Assembly: GCA_903887455.1 (NCBI GenBank) | Contig: CAISPT010000143.1 | Location: 1 to 32,176 of the forward strand | DNA: 32,176 nt | Reading direction: 5' to 3' | From: an uncultured Opitutaceae bacterium | Lineage (GTDB): Bacteria; Verrucomicrobiota; Verrucomicrobiia; Opitutales; Opitutaceae | Shown: piece after piece, positions 1 to 7,577 of the stretch | Position numbering within the stretch: the stretch's first letter is position 1 | Layout of the letters: each line of letters starts with the position of its first letter | The notes under the pieces: model-generated | What the model saw: the letters and a program-made list of their open reading frames with translations, nothing else | What the model was told of the DNA's origin: nothing | Database searches by the model: none | Position numbers and translations under genes: made by a program

Positions 1-2516
1 GGCTGACGGCCGAGCAGGCCGAAAGGGCCCTGAAGGCGTCGGGCCCCAACACCGTGGCGGCCGGGGGCAGGAAGTCCATCGCCATGGACCTGCTGCACCG
101 CTGCAAGAACCCGCTCGTCATCCAGCTCCTGGTGATGTGCGCCCTCTTCTACTGGGCGGCGGACGACGCCGCGTCGGCCAGCATCGTCGGCGCCATGGTC
201 TTCCTGAGCGTCTTCCTCTCCTACTTCCAGGAGACCCGCTCCTCAAAGGCCGTCGAGAAGCTCCAGAAGATGGTGAAGACGACCGTGACGGTCGTCCGCG
301 ACGGCAAGGAGACCGACATCCAGCTCGAGGAGGTGGTGCCCGGGGACATCGTGATCCTCGCCGCGGGCAGCCTGATCCCCGCCGACCTTCGCATCCTCAC
401 GGCGAAGGACTTCTTCGTCTCCCAGTCCGCCCTGACCGGGGAGTCAATGCCGGTCGAGAAGAGCGCCGACAACAACCAGCCGGCGGGGCGGGTGCCCTTC
501 GAGTACACGAATGCCTGCTTCATGGGCAGCAATGTCCTCTCCGGGTCGGCGAAGGCCATCGTCCTTTACACCGGCGCCACCACCTTCTTCGGCTCGCTCG
601 CCGAGAAGCTGCTCTCCAAGAGAGAGGCGACGAGCTTCGACAAGGGCGTCACGGCGTTCACCTGGCTGATGATTCGGTTCATGATCGTGATGGTGCTCGT
701 GGTGTTTCTGATCATCGGGATCCGCGACCACAACTGGATCGAGGCGATGCTGTTCGGTCTCTCCATCGCCGCCGGGCTGACGCCGGAGATGCTGCCGATG
801 ATCATGACGGTGTGCCTCTCGAAGGGCGCGCTGATGATGTCGCGCAAGAAGGTCATCGTTAAGCACCTCCACGCGATCCAGAACTTCGGAGCGATGGACG
901 TCCTGTGCACCGACAAGACGGGCACCCTCACCCAGGACCACGTCGTGCTCGAACGCTACGTGGACGTCACCAACCGCGTGAGCGACGACGTGCTGCGCTA
1001 CGCGTACATGAACAGCTATTACCAGACGGGGCTGCGCAACCTTCTGGACCGAGCGATCCTTTCCCACACCGACCTGGACGTTGAGCTCAACTGCAAGAAG
1101 GTCGACGAGATCCCGTTCGACTTTAAGAGACGCCGCATGTCGGTCGTGATCGACTACGAGGACCGCCACGTCCTGATCTGCAAGGGTGCCGTGGAGGAGG
1201 TCATCTCCGTCTGTGACAACTACCAGGTCGACGACGACATCAACCCCCTGATCCAGCTGATCCGGGACGACCTGCTCGACGAGTACCGGACGCTGAGCGC
1301 GCAGGGCTACAGGGTCCTCGCTATCGCCTACCGGGAGTTCGACCGCTCGAAGCCCGTGTTCACGGTCGCGGACGAGTCGGAGCTGATCCTGCTGGGCTAT
1401 ATCGCGTTCTTCGACCCCCCGAAGGACACCTCCGCGCGCGCGATCGCGGCGCTCGGCCGCTCGGGCGTCGGGGTGAAGATCCTCACCGGCGACAACGAGC
1501 TGGTGACCCGAAAGGTCTGCGGCGACGTCGGGATGACGATCGCGAAGCTGCTGACCGGACCACAGCTCACCGCGATGGACGAGGCCACCTTTGCCAAGGA
1601 GGTGTCTGAGGCCAACGTGCTCGCGCGGCTGACACCCGACCAGAAGGAGAAGGTGATCAAGAGCCTCAGGTCGCAGGGCCACGTCGTCGGGTTCATGGGC
1701 GACGGGATCAACGATGTTCTCGCGATGAAGGCGGCCGACGTCGGCATCTCGGTCGACACGGCGGTCGACGTCGCCAAGGAGTCCGCCGACATCATCCTGC
1801 TCGAGAAGAGCCTGCTCGTCCTCGAGGACGGGATCATCGAGGGCCGCAAGGTGTTCGGCAACATCATCAAGTACATCAAGATGGGGGCCAGTTCCAACTA
1901 CGGTAACATGTTCAGCATGCTGGGGACCGCGTTTGTCCTGCCCGTGAACCTGCTGCCCATGCTCCCGACCCAGATCCTGGTGAACAACCTCCTCTACGAC
2001 ATCTCACAGGTGGGAATCCCCCTCGACAACGTTGACCCCGAGTACCTGGAGAAGCCCCGCCGGTGGAACATCAAGAGCATCCAGCGCTTCATGTTCTACG
2101 TGGGACCTATCAGCTCGATCTTCGACTACGCCACGTGGTTCCTGATGCTGTACGTCTTCGGATGCGTGGCGTTCGGCAAGAGCGGGACCTCGGAGTCGGC
2201 CAACGCCCACTTCGAGGAGCTCTTCCACACCGCCTGGTTCGTCGAGTCCCTGATCACGCAGACCCTGATCGTCCACGTGATCCGCTCGATCCGCATCCCG
2301 TTCTTCCAGAGCCGGGCGAGCAAGACGATGAGCTTCACCACCTTCCTGGTGATCGCCATCGGCATCTGGCTGCCGTTCTCCCCGTTCGCGAAGCTCCTGC
2401 GCCTCACGCCGATGCCCGCCGTGTTCTTTGCCTGGCTGGCCCTGTTCGCCGTCCTGTATTGCACCCTGACCCATATCGTGAAGACATGGTTCTACAGGCG
2501 CTTCGGCACTGACTAA
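1..2516 (+). CDS. mgtA: Mg2+-importing P-type ATPase, MgtA type (5' truncated)
   Basis: P-type ATPase of the inner membrane that would import Mg2+ at the cost of ATP. The reading frame is open back to the window edge (first full codon at base 3), so the N-terminus is missing; the GTG at 54 lies inside the gene. Visible in order: the actuator-loop TGES (435-446), the PEMLPMI stretch in transmembrane segment 4 typical of MgtA, the phosphorylation motif DKTGTLT (from 912; its Asp is the phosphorylated residue), and the hinge motif GDGIND (1698-1715), followed by several C-terminal membrane segments. The C-terminal half keeps MgtA-like stretches such as SSNYGN and YDISQ, which favours the Mg2+ group over Ca2+ or heavy-metal ATPases. 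Its stop lies 5 bases before the EIIA-domain gene, so the two are probably cotranscribed. The mgtA leader is outside the window. Substrate is inferred from family resemblance. Confidence 0.9.
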   Translation, partial: LTAEQAERALKASGPNTVAAGGRKSIAMDLLHRCKNPLVIQLLVMCALFYWAADDAASASIVGAMVFLSVFLSYFQETRSSKAVEKLQKMVKTTVTVVRDGKETDIQLEEVVPGDIVILAAGSLIPADLRILTAKDFFVSQSALTGESMPVEKSADNNQPAGRVPFEYTNACFMGSNVLSGSAKAIVLYTGATTFFGSLAEKLLSKREATSFDKGVTAFTWLMIRFMIVMVLVVFLIIGIRDHNWIEAMLFGLSIAAGLTPEMLPMIMTVCLSKGALMMSRKKVIVKHLHAIQNFGAMDVLCTDKTGTLTQDHVVLERYVDVTNRVSDDVLRYAYMNSYYQTGLRNLLDRAILSHTDLDVELNCKKVDEIPFDFKRRRMSVVIDYEDRHVLICKGAVEEVISVCDNYQVDDDINPLIQLIRDDLLDEYRTLSAQGYRVLAIAYREFDRSKPVFTVADESELILLGYIAFFDPPKDTSARAIAALGRSGVGVKILTGDNELVTRKVCGDVGMTIAKLLTGPQLTAMDEATFAKEVSEANVLARLTPDQKEKVIKSLRSQGHVVGFMGDGINDVLAMKAADVGISVDTAVDVAKESADIILLEKSLLVLEDGIIEGRKVFGNIIKYIKMGASSNYGNMFSMLGTAFVLPVNLLPMLPTQILVNNLLYDISQVGIPLDNVDPEYLEKPRRWNIKSIQRFMFYVGPISSIFDYATWFLMLYVFGCVAFGKSGTSESANAHFEELFHTAWFVESLITQTLIVHVIRSIRIPFFQSRASKTMSFTTFLVIAIGIWLPFSPFAKLLRLTPMPAVFFAWLALFAVLYCTLTHIVKTWFYRRFGTD

Positions 2517-2521
2517 CCTTT

Positions 2522-3328
2522 ATGCGCAGCATTCTCACCGCACTTCAGGACGGCCGGCTTTTTGAGCTGCCCGAGGCAGCCAGCAAGGACCGGGTCCTCG
2601 CCTTCCTGGCACGCATCCTAGACGCAAACCCGAAGATCGAGGCCGGCGCCGACGCGGTCGAGGAGATCAAGCTCCGGGAGCAGGAGTGCAACACCGGCAT
2701 CGGCCTCGGAGTGGCCGTCCCGCACATGCGCGCCCGCCAGGAGGAGGGGGAGCTGTTCTGCGCGATCGGCTGGTCCTCCCAGGGCATCGACTACGGCTCC
2801 TCGGACGGCATGCCCGTCCACCTGGCCGTGATGTACTACATCCCGGGCGCCCAGAAGAACGTCTACCTGAAGGAGATCTCCACCCTCGTTAAGGCGATCC
2901 GCAAGAGCGGCGGCATCGAGCCGATCGCGAAGGCCCCGGACCTGGGCGCCGTCCGCAACCTCCTGCTCGACTGGGTGAGCTCGGTGTTGTCGGACAGCGG
3001 CCCGGACGCCGTGGCCCGGATGATCAAGCTCGAGGTGAAGCAGGCCCAGGCGGCCCCCGCCCCCGCCGAGCCGGTCCACCAGGCGCCCATCCCGGGTGCG
3101 GCCAAGGCCACCGTCTTCTCGGTCCTGTCCGCGCCCCCGAAGGGCCTCTTCGTGCTGACCCCCGAGGCGGACTGGGGACAGGCCCTGGAGAAGGACGAGT
3201 CCCTGGGCCAGAGGCTGGCCGCCGGGGCGCCCTTTGCCAGCTCCGGACACCTCTTCTATGTCACGGGGTCGACCCCCTTCACCGGGGGAAGGGTCCTTTA
3301 CCACTGCGTGGCGGTGGCCATGGCCTGA
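2522..3328 (+). CDS. PTS EIIA (PtsN/fructose type) domain protein with unknown C-terminal region
   Basis: 268-aa protein. Residues 1-155 resemble a PTS EIIA type-2 domain: the segment GIGLGVAVPHMR places the phospho-accepting histidine at His68, in the usual G-x-AxPH context. In PtsN-like proteins this histidine takes phosphate from the nitrogen PTS and the protein regulates ion transport or metabolism rather than moving sugar. No EIIB or EIIC gene is nearby, which favours a regulatory role. An Ala/Pro-rich linker (about 173-195) leads into about 75 residues I do not recognise. The start codon is only 5 bases after the mgtA stop and has no clear Shine-Dalgarno, suggesting translational coupling to mgtA. 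Control of the Mg2+ transporter is an attractive but untested inference. Confidence 0.8.
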   Translation: MRSILTALQDGRLFELPEAASKDRVLAFLARILDANPKIEAGADAVEEIKLREQECNTGIGLGVAVPHMRARQEEGELFCAIGWSSQGIDYGSSDGMPVHLAVMYYIPGAQKNVYLKEISTLVKAIRKSGGIEPIAKAPDLGAVRNLLLDWVSSVLSDSGPDAVARMIKLEVKQAQAAPAPAEPVHQAPIPGAAKATVFSVLSAPPKGLFVLTPEADWGQALEKDESLGQRLAAGAPFASSGHLFYVTGSTPFTGGRVLYHCVAVAMA

Positions 3329-3402
3329 ATGTAGGGAATTGGCGGATTTGCCCGAGTCGTAACCGTTTCGACACGCTATTGGCACGGGCGGCGTGCACAT
3401 TC

Positions 3403-3423
3403 GGATGCGTAAACCACGCATCC
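3403..3423 (+). repeat. Perfect 7-bp inverted repeat just before a start codon
   Basis: GGATGCG, a 7-base spacer (TAAACCA), then CGCATCC. The second arm ends one base before the GTG start of the GT4 glycosyltransferase at 3425. It lies in the 96-base gap between the EIIA gene and that glycosyltransferase, the largest non-coding stretch in the window. No T-run follows, so it does not look like an intrinsic terminator. In RNA it would fold over the ribosome-binding region; in DNA it could be an operator. Only the repeat itself is seen; the role is unknown. I could not find a convincing -35/-10 pair in the gap. Confidence 0.55.
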
Positions 3424-3424
3424 A

Positions 3425-4597
3425 GTGAAACTCGCGATTGTAACCGAGACCTTTCCCCCGGAAATCAACGGGGTAGCCATGACCTTCGGGGTCATCGCCA
3501 GCGAGCTCGGCCGTCGCGGCCACTCGGTTGCAGTTTACCGTCCCTGGCGGCGCGACCTCCCCAAGGAGACGGCACGACCCGACTTCAGGCAGGTTCCCAT
3601 GCCGGGCATGCCGATCCCGGGTTATCCCCTTCTCCGGCTGGGTCTGCCGGCCGGCGGCTCTTTTAGGAGGTTGTGGGGGAGGGACCGGCCCGACCTGGTC
3701 CACGTGGCCACCGAGGGACCGCTGGGACTGTCGGCCATCCGGGCGGCCCGCGCGCTCGGGATCCCGGTGACCTCCAGCTTCCACACCAACTTCCACGCCT
3801 ACACGAGCCACTACCGGATCCCGCTCCTTAGGAGCCTGGCCCTCGGCTGGCTCAGGCACGTCCACAACCTCACCCGGCGCACCTTCGCCCCCACCCGGGA
3901 GATCTGCGGGGAGCTTTCGGGGGAGGGCTTCACCAACCTCTCGGTCCTCTCCCGCGGGGTGGACACTCGCCAGTTCAGGCCGGAGCGCCGCTCCTTCGCC
4001 CTTAGGAGCAGCTGGAACGCGGGTCCGGACGACCCGGTGGTGATCCACGTGGGCCGGATGGCCGCCGAGAAGAACTATCCCCTGCTCTTCAAGGCCTACG
4101 CCGCGATGAAGGCGGCAAACCCGGCATGCCGGTTCGTCCTGGCGGGCGAAGGCCCCCTGAAGCGCTCGCTCATGAGGGCTCATCCCGACTGCATCTTCGC
4201 GGGGTTCTTCTCCCGCGACGAGATCGGGCGCTACTACGCGTCGGCCGACATCTACATCCACGCAAGCCTCACGGAAACCTTCGGGAATGTGCTGACGGAG
4301 GCGATGGCGAGCGGTCTGGCCACGGCGGGGTTCGACTACGCCGCGGCCCGCATCTTCGTGAAGGACGGCGAGACCGGCCTGTGCGCCCCGTGCGACAAGC
4401 CCGACGCGCTGATCGCTGCGGCCGTGCGCCTGGCCACCGACCCCGCCCTGCGCGAACGCCTCAGGGCGAACGCGAGGCGCGCGGTCGAGGAGCAGTCCTG
4501 GGAGAAGGTGATCGAGACGTTCGAGAGCGACCTGGAGACCGAGGCGGGCAAGCCCGGGCATGCACCGGGAGCCGCACCCCTGCTAGCACAATCATGA
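3425..4597 (+). CDS. GT4-family glycosyltransferase (probable glycolipid synthesis)
   Basis: 390-aa GT-B fold, family 4 glycosyltransferase. The N-terminal acceptor domain opens with the typical VTETFPPEINGVA (residues 6-18). The donor domain carries HVGRMAAEKN (208-217) and the nucleotide-sugar E-x7-E motif (Glu284 and Glu292 in the ETFGNVLTE stretch). The GTG start at 3425 is chosen because the family signature begins almost at once; the next Met (3479) would cut it away. The relatives I recognise are lipid-acting mannosyl-, glucosyl- or sulfoquinovosyl-transferases (MgtA/SQD2/Agt-like), so diacylglycerol or a phosphatidyl lipid is a plausible acceptor. First gene of a four-gene block; its TGA overlaps the ATG of the next gene (ATGA, 4594-4597). 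Sugar and acceptor cannot be read from sequence. Confidence 0.85.
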   Translation: MKLAIVTETFPPEINGVAMTFGVIASELGRRGHSVAVYRPWRRDLPKETARPDFRQVPMPGMPIPGYPLLRLGLPAGGSFRRLWGRDRPDLVHVATEGPLGLSAIRAARALGIPVTSSFHTNFHAYTSHYRIPLLRSLALGWLRHVHNLTRRTFAPTREICGELSGEGFTNLSVLSRGVDTRQFRPERRSFALRSSWNAGPDDPVVIHVGRMAAEKNYPLLFKAYAAMKAANPACRFVLAGEGPLKRSLMRAHPDCIFAGFFSRDEIGRYYASADIYIHASLTETFGNVLTEAMASGLATAGFDYAAARIFVKDGETGLCAPCDKPDALIAAAVRLATDPALRERLRANARRAVEEQSWEKVIETFESDLETEAGKPGHAPGAAPLLAQS

Positions 4598-5727
4598 AGC
4601 ACCGCATCCTCGTACTGACCGCCGCCTATGGTGAGGGACACAATGCGGCGGCCCATGCGCTGGCCGCGGCTTTCAACGAGGACTCGCCGGGGACGGCCTC
4701 GGTGGTCGACATCTTCGCCCTGTCCTGCCCGAGGCTAAACCAGGTCGTTCGCAGGAGCTACCTGGCCGCAATCAACGGCACCCCGAGGCTCTGGAAGCGC
4801 CTGTACGCCCTGATGGACCAGCCCTGGTTCATGCCGAGCGGCCTGTGGATGCTCCGGGCCCAGGCGCGCATGCTCGAGCGCGTGATCGAGCGCGAGCGGC
4901 CGGTCGCCATCTGCAGCACGTTCCCGGCCTACGCGGCGCTCCTGGAGCGCATGCGCCGAGACGACGGACTGCTCGTCCCCCACTTCAACATCGTGACCGA
5001 CTCGATCAGCATCAACTCGGTGTGGTGGCGCCCCGGGTGCGACGGCTGGTTCGTCCCGAACGAGGACTCGGCGGAGGTGATGCGGCGCGCCGGTGTCGAC
5101 CCCGCCAAGCTCCACGTCCTCGGGTTCCCCGTGACGGCGTTCTTCCGGAAGAACGAGGCCACCATGGTGCGCCCGAGCCTGGAGGCCGGGGCCCCTCCCC
5201 GCATCCTCTACATCGTCAACTCCGGCACCAGGAACGCCGAGGCCACGTCCCGCCTGCTCCTTGCCGAGAGCGGCTGGGAGGTGACGATCACCGTCGGCCG
5301 GGATGAGGCGCTGAAGGGCACCCTCGCCGCGCTGGCCCGCGGACGGGCCGCCCGCACCGAGATCCTCGGATGGACCGACCGGATACCGGAGCTGCTGATG
5401 ACCCACCACGTTGTGGTCAGCAAGGCTGGCGGGGCCACGACACAGGAGGCCATCGCGGCCCGCTGCCCGATGATCGTCAACCAGGTCGTCCCCGGCCAGG
5501 AGGAGGGCAACTGCGAGCTGCTCCTCCGGCACTCGGCGGGCGCGCTGGCCACGACCCCGGCCGCGGTCGTCGCCACCCTGAAGGCCGCCTTCGCCGACCG
5601 CGGGCGCGGCTGGACGGGCTGGCGCTCCGCGCTTGAACCCATCGCGCGCCCCGACGCGGCCCGCGCCATCGCCTCCCATGTCCTCCAGATCGCCCAAGGC
5701 GCCCCCCTCGCTCCCGTAGAACTATGA
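4594..5727 (+). CDS. MGDG synthase/UgtP-like diacylglycerol glycosyltransferase
   Basis: 377-aa GT28-type glycosyltransferase. The N-terminal part matches the MGDG-synthase domain (GEGH at 13-16 in the TAAYGEGHNAAA stretch). The C-terminal part holds the UDP-sugar-binding region: GWTDRIPELL from 259, SKAGGATTQEA at 276-286 and PGQEEGN at 300-306, as in the UgtP and plant MGDG synthase families. Those enzymes transfer glucose or galactose from the UDP-sugar to diacylglycerol at the inner membrane. The ATG at 4594 is preferred over upstream in-frame starts because it sits in an ATGA overlap with the preceding stop and begins the conserved domain. The gene ends in another ATGA overlap (5724-5727) with the lipid kinase gene. 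Sugar and acceptor are inferred. Confidence 0.85.
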   Translation: MKHRILVLTAAYGEGHNAAAHALAAAFNEDSPGTASVVDIFALSCPRLNQVVRRSYLAAINGTPRLWKRLYALMDQPWFMPSGLWMLRAQARMLERVIERERPVAICSTFPAYAALLERMRRDDGLLVPHFNIVTDSISINSVWWRPGCDGWFVPNEDSAEVMRRAGVDPAKLHVLGFPVTAFFRKNEATMVRPSLEAGAPPRILYIVNSGTRNAEATSRLLLAESGWEVTITVGRDEALKGTLAALARGRAARTEILGWTDRIPELLMTHHVVVSKAGGATTQEAIAARCPMIVNQVVPGQEEGNCELLLRHSAGALATTPAAVVATLKAAFADRGRGWTGWRSALEPIARPDAARAIASHVLQIAQGAPLAPVEL

Positions 5728-6668
5728 AGGTGCGTTTCATCTTTAACCCGAGGTCCGGCCGCCCCAAGCGGAACGCCCCGCTCCTTCCCATGCTCCGGCG
5801 CTTCATCGCGGCCCGCGCCCTCGACGCCGACCTGGCATGCACCGAGGGGCCCGGGCACGCCACCGAGCTCGCCCGGGAGGCCGTCGACCGCGGCTGCCTG
5901 CGCGTCGTGGCCGTGGGCGGAGACGGCACTGTCAACGAGGTCGCCCAGGCGCTCATCCACGCCCCGGCCGCCATGGGACTGGTCCCCTGCGGCTCGGGCA
6001 ACGGGCTGGCACTCCACCTGGGCCTGCCGCGCCGGTTTGAGGGCGCACTGGAACTGGCGGCGGGAGCGAGCGGCAGGACGGCCGCCCTCGACACCGGCGT
6101 TGTGAACGGCCTGGTCTTCGTGAACGCCATGGGCCTCGGCCTGGACGCCGACGTGGCCCACCGTTTCAACAAGCTCACCAAGCGCGGCCTGCCGGCCTAC
6201 GCGAGGACGGCCCTCGCGGCTTTCACCACGAGGAAGACCGAGCGCTGCATCGTGACCGCCGGGGGGCGCCGCGAAACCGTCGACATGCTCCTGATCGCGG
6301 TCGCCAACTCCGACCAGTACGGCAACGACGCGAAGATAGCCCCCCTGGCTCGGGTCGACGACGGGGCGCTCGACCTGGTGGTCGTCAGCCCGGTCGGCTG
6401 GCTTTCGGCGGCCGTCCTCGGCGCCCGACTCTTCCTGGGCACGACCCACCTGAGCTCCGGGGTGCGCCGGATCCTCGGCCCCTCCTTCACGATCGAGCGT
6501 CCCGCCGCCGGCCTCATCCACACCGATGGGGAAACCCACTTCACGGGGGCCCGTATCGAGGTCTCCGTCCAGCCGCGGAGCTTGAGGATGATCGTTCCGG
6601 CGGACTGCCGAGCGGTCTCCTCGGGCAACGACAAGGCCACGGCGGGTTTCGCGCTTCAACTGCCATGA
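5724..6668 (+). CDS. Diacylglycerol kinase-family lipid kinase (DagK/YegS type)
   Basis: 314-aa member of the soluble diacylglycerol/sphingosine kinase catalytic family, which phosphorylates diacylglycerol or a similar lipid to a phosphatidic-acid-type product. The nucleotide-binding motif GGDGTVNE is at 65-72 and the second conserved motif, GSGNGLA, at 90-96. The N-terminal FIFNPRSG stretch is the usual opening of the fold. Length is normal for the family. It overlaps both neighbours by ATGA (5724-5727 and 6665-6668), tying its translation to two glycosyltransferases and a phosphoesterase. In that setting it could recycle diacylglycerol to phosphatidic acid and balance the glycosyltransferases that consume it. 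The exact substrate is not visible. Confidence 0.87.
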   Translation: MKVRFIFNPRSGRPKRNAPLLPMLRRFIAARALDADLACTEGPGHATELAREAVDRGCLRVVAVGGDGTVNEVAQALIHAPAAMGLVPCGSGNGLALHLGLPRRFEGALELAAGASGRTAALDTGVVNGLVFVNAMGLGLDADVAHRFNKLTKRGLPAYARTALAAFTTRKTERCIVTAGGRRETVDMLLIAVANSDQYGNDAKIAPLARVDDGALDLVVVSPVGWLSAAVLGARLFLGTTHLSSGVRRILGPSFTIERPAAGLIHTDGETHFTGARIEVSVQPRSLRMIVPADCRAVSSGNDKATAGFALQLP

Positions 6669-7519
6669 AGAAGCTACGCGTCAGGACCGTCATCATCTCC
6701 GACATCCACCTCGGGACCGTCGATTCGAAGGTCCAGGAGGTGAACCACTTCCTCCGGCACGTGCGCTGCGAGAAGCTGATCCTCAACGGGGACATCATCG
6801 ACGGATGGCAGCTCAAGCGCAACGGCCAGTGGACCAAGGCCCACACCCATTTCATCCGGATCGTGCTTAAGATGCTCGAGAAGCGCGACACGCAGATCGT
6901 GTACCTGCGGGGCAACCACGACGACATCCTCTCGAAATTCCTGCCGCTCGAGTTCGAGAACCTTCTGATCGTCGACGAGTACCTCCATGACGGGGCAAAG
7001 GGGCGCTACCTGGTGCTCCACGGCGACGTCTTTGACACGGTGACAAAGAACTTCGTCTTCCTGGCCCACCTGGGGGACTGGGGCTACCATGCCCTCCTCG
7101 CCATCAACCGGGCCTACAACGTGTGGAGGAGCTGGCGCGGGCTCGAGTACTGGTCGCTCAGCCGCGCGATCAAGGCGCGCGTCAAGTCGGCCGTGAGCCA
7201 CGTCTCCAACTTCGAGGAACACATCGCCGACCTGGCCCGCAGCCGGGGCTGCTCGGGGGTGATGTGCGGCCACATCCACACGCCCGCCGACAAGATGTTG
7301 GGCAACATCCACTACCTGAATTCCGGTGACTGGATCGAGTCCCTCACGGCCGTCGTGGAGCACTGGGACGGGAGCTACCAGCTGATCGAGTACTCGGACT
7401 TCCTGAAGGAGTTCCCCGTCGAGGCCGAGGGCGCCACCGTGGACGACTCCGAGGTCGCCCCGGCCGTGCAGCAGGCGCCCTCCCCCGCCCCGGCTCCCAC
7501 CGTGTCGCCGGTTGTCTGA
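6665..7519 (+). CDS. Calcineurin-type metallophosphoesterase, LpxH/PlcP-like
   Basis: 284-aa binuclear-metal phosphoesterase. All metal-ligand blocks are present: SDIHLG (Asp13, His15), GDIIDGW (Asp43), GNHD (83-86), HGD (119-121) and GHIH (202-205). Annotation pipelines usually call this family UDP-2,3-diacylglucosamine pyrophosphatase (LpxH-like). However, features such as LAHLGDWGYHAL, YWSLSRAIKARVK and GDWIESLTAVVEH resemble, from memory, the PlcP group, phospholipase-C-like enzymes that release diacylglycerol from phospholipids during phosphate starvation. The context of two lipid glycosyltransferases and a diacylglycerol kinase supports that reading. No lpx gene is nearby. A Pro/Ala/Val-rich tail of about 25 residues ends the protein. 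The start lies in an ATGA overlap with the kinase gene. LpxH activity remains a real alternative. Confidence 0.85.
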   Translation: MKKLRVRTVIISDIHLGTVDSKVQEVNHFLRHVRCEKLILNGDIIDGWQLKRNGQWTKAHTHFIRIVLKMLEKRDTQIVYLRGNHDDILSKFLPLEFENLLIVDEYLHDGAKGRYLVLHGDVFDTVTKNFVFLAHLGDWGYHALLAINRAYNVWRSWRGLEYWSLSRAIKARVKSAVSHVSNFEEHIADLARSRGCSGVMCGHIHTPADKMLGNIHYLNSGDWIESLTAVVEHWDGSYQLIEYSDFLKEFPVEAEGATVDDSEVAPAVQQAPSPAPAPTVSPVV

Positions 7520-7537
7520 CGCCGGCCTGAGGCGGGA

Positions 7538-7566
7538 TTGACAGGGGCCGGGGCGGCGATCGTCTT
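7538..7566 (+). promoter_or_regulatory. Possible sigma-70-type promoter for mnmA
   Basis: A perfect TTGACA lies at 7538-7543 in the 58-base gap before mnmA. The hexamer 17 bases downstream (7561-7566, CGTCTT) is a poor -10 match, so only the -35 element is convincing. The GC-rich spacer is in keeping with the genome. It would let mnmA be transcribed separately from the lipid gene block. Prediction by eye only. Confidence 0.3.
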
Positions 7567-7577
7567 GGTCCTCTGCC

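Noticed and set aside
54-56. GTG at 54 as the start of mgtA
   Set aside because: The frame is open to the window edge and the upstream codons (LTAEQAERALKASGPN) match the usual N-terminal region of cation ATPases, so the gene is truncated.
444-1682. 412-codon minus-strand frame inside mgtA
   Set aside because: Composition is typical of a shadow frame (Val/His/Asp/Arg-rich), and the opposite strand encodes an intact P-type ATPase with DKTGTLT and GDGIND.
2618-4561. 647-codon open frame on the minus strand, antisense to the EIIA and GT4 genes
   Set aside because: Arg/Gly/Pro/His-rich composition, no recognisable domain, and it runs opposite two genes with clear catalytic motifs. Long antisense frames are expected where third codon positions are mostly G or C.
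5208-6659. 483-codon minus-strand frame opposite the two middle lipid genes
   Set aside because: Same shadow pattern; the plus-strand GGDGTVNE and PGQEEGN motifs show the true coding strand.
7520-7535. CGCC-GGCCTGA-GGCG hairpin after the phosphoesterase gene as a terminator
   Set aside because: The stem is only four pairs and no T-run follows.
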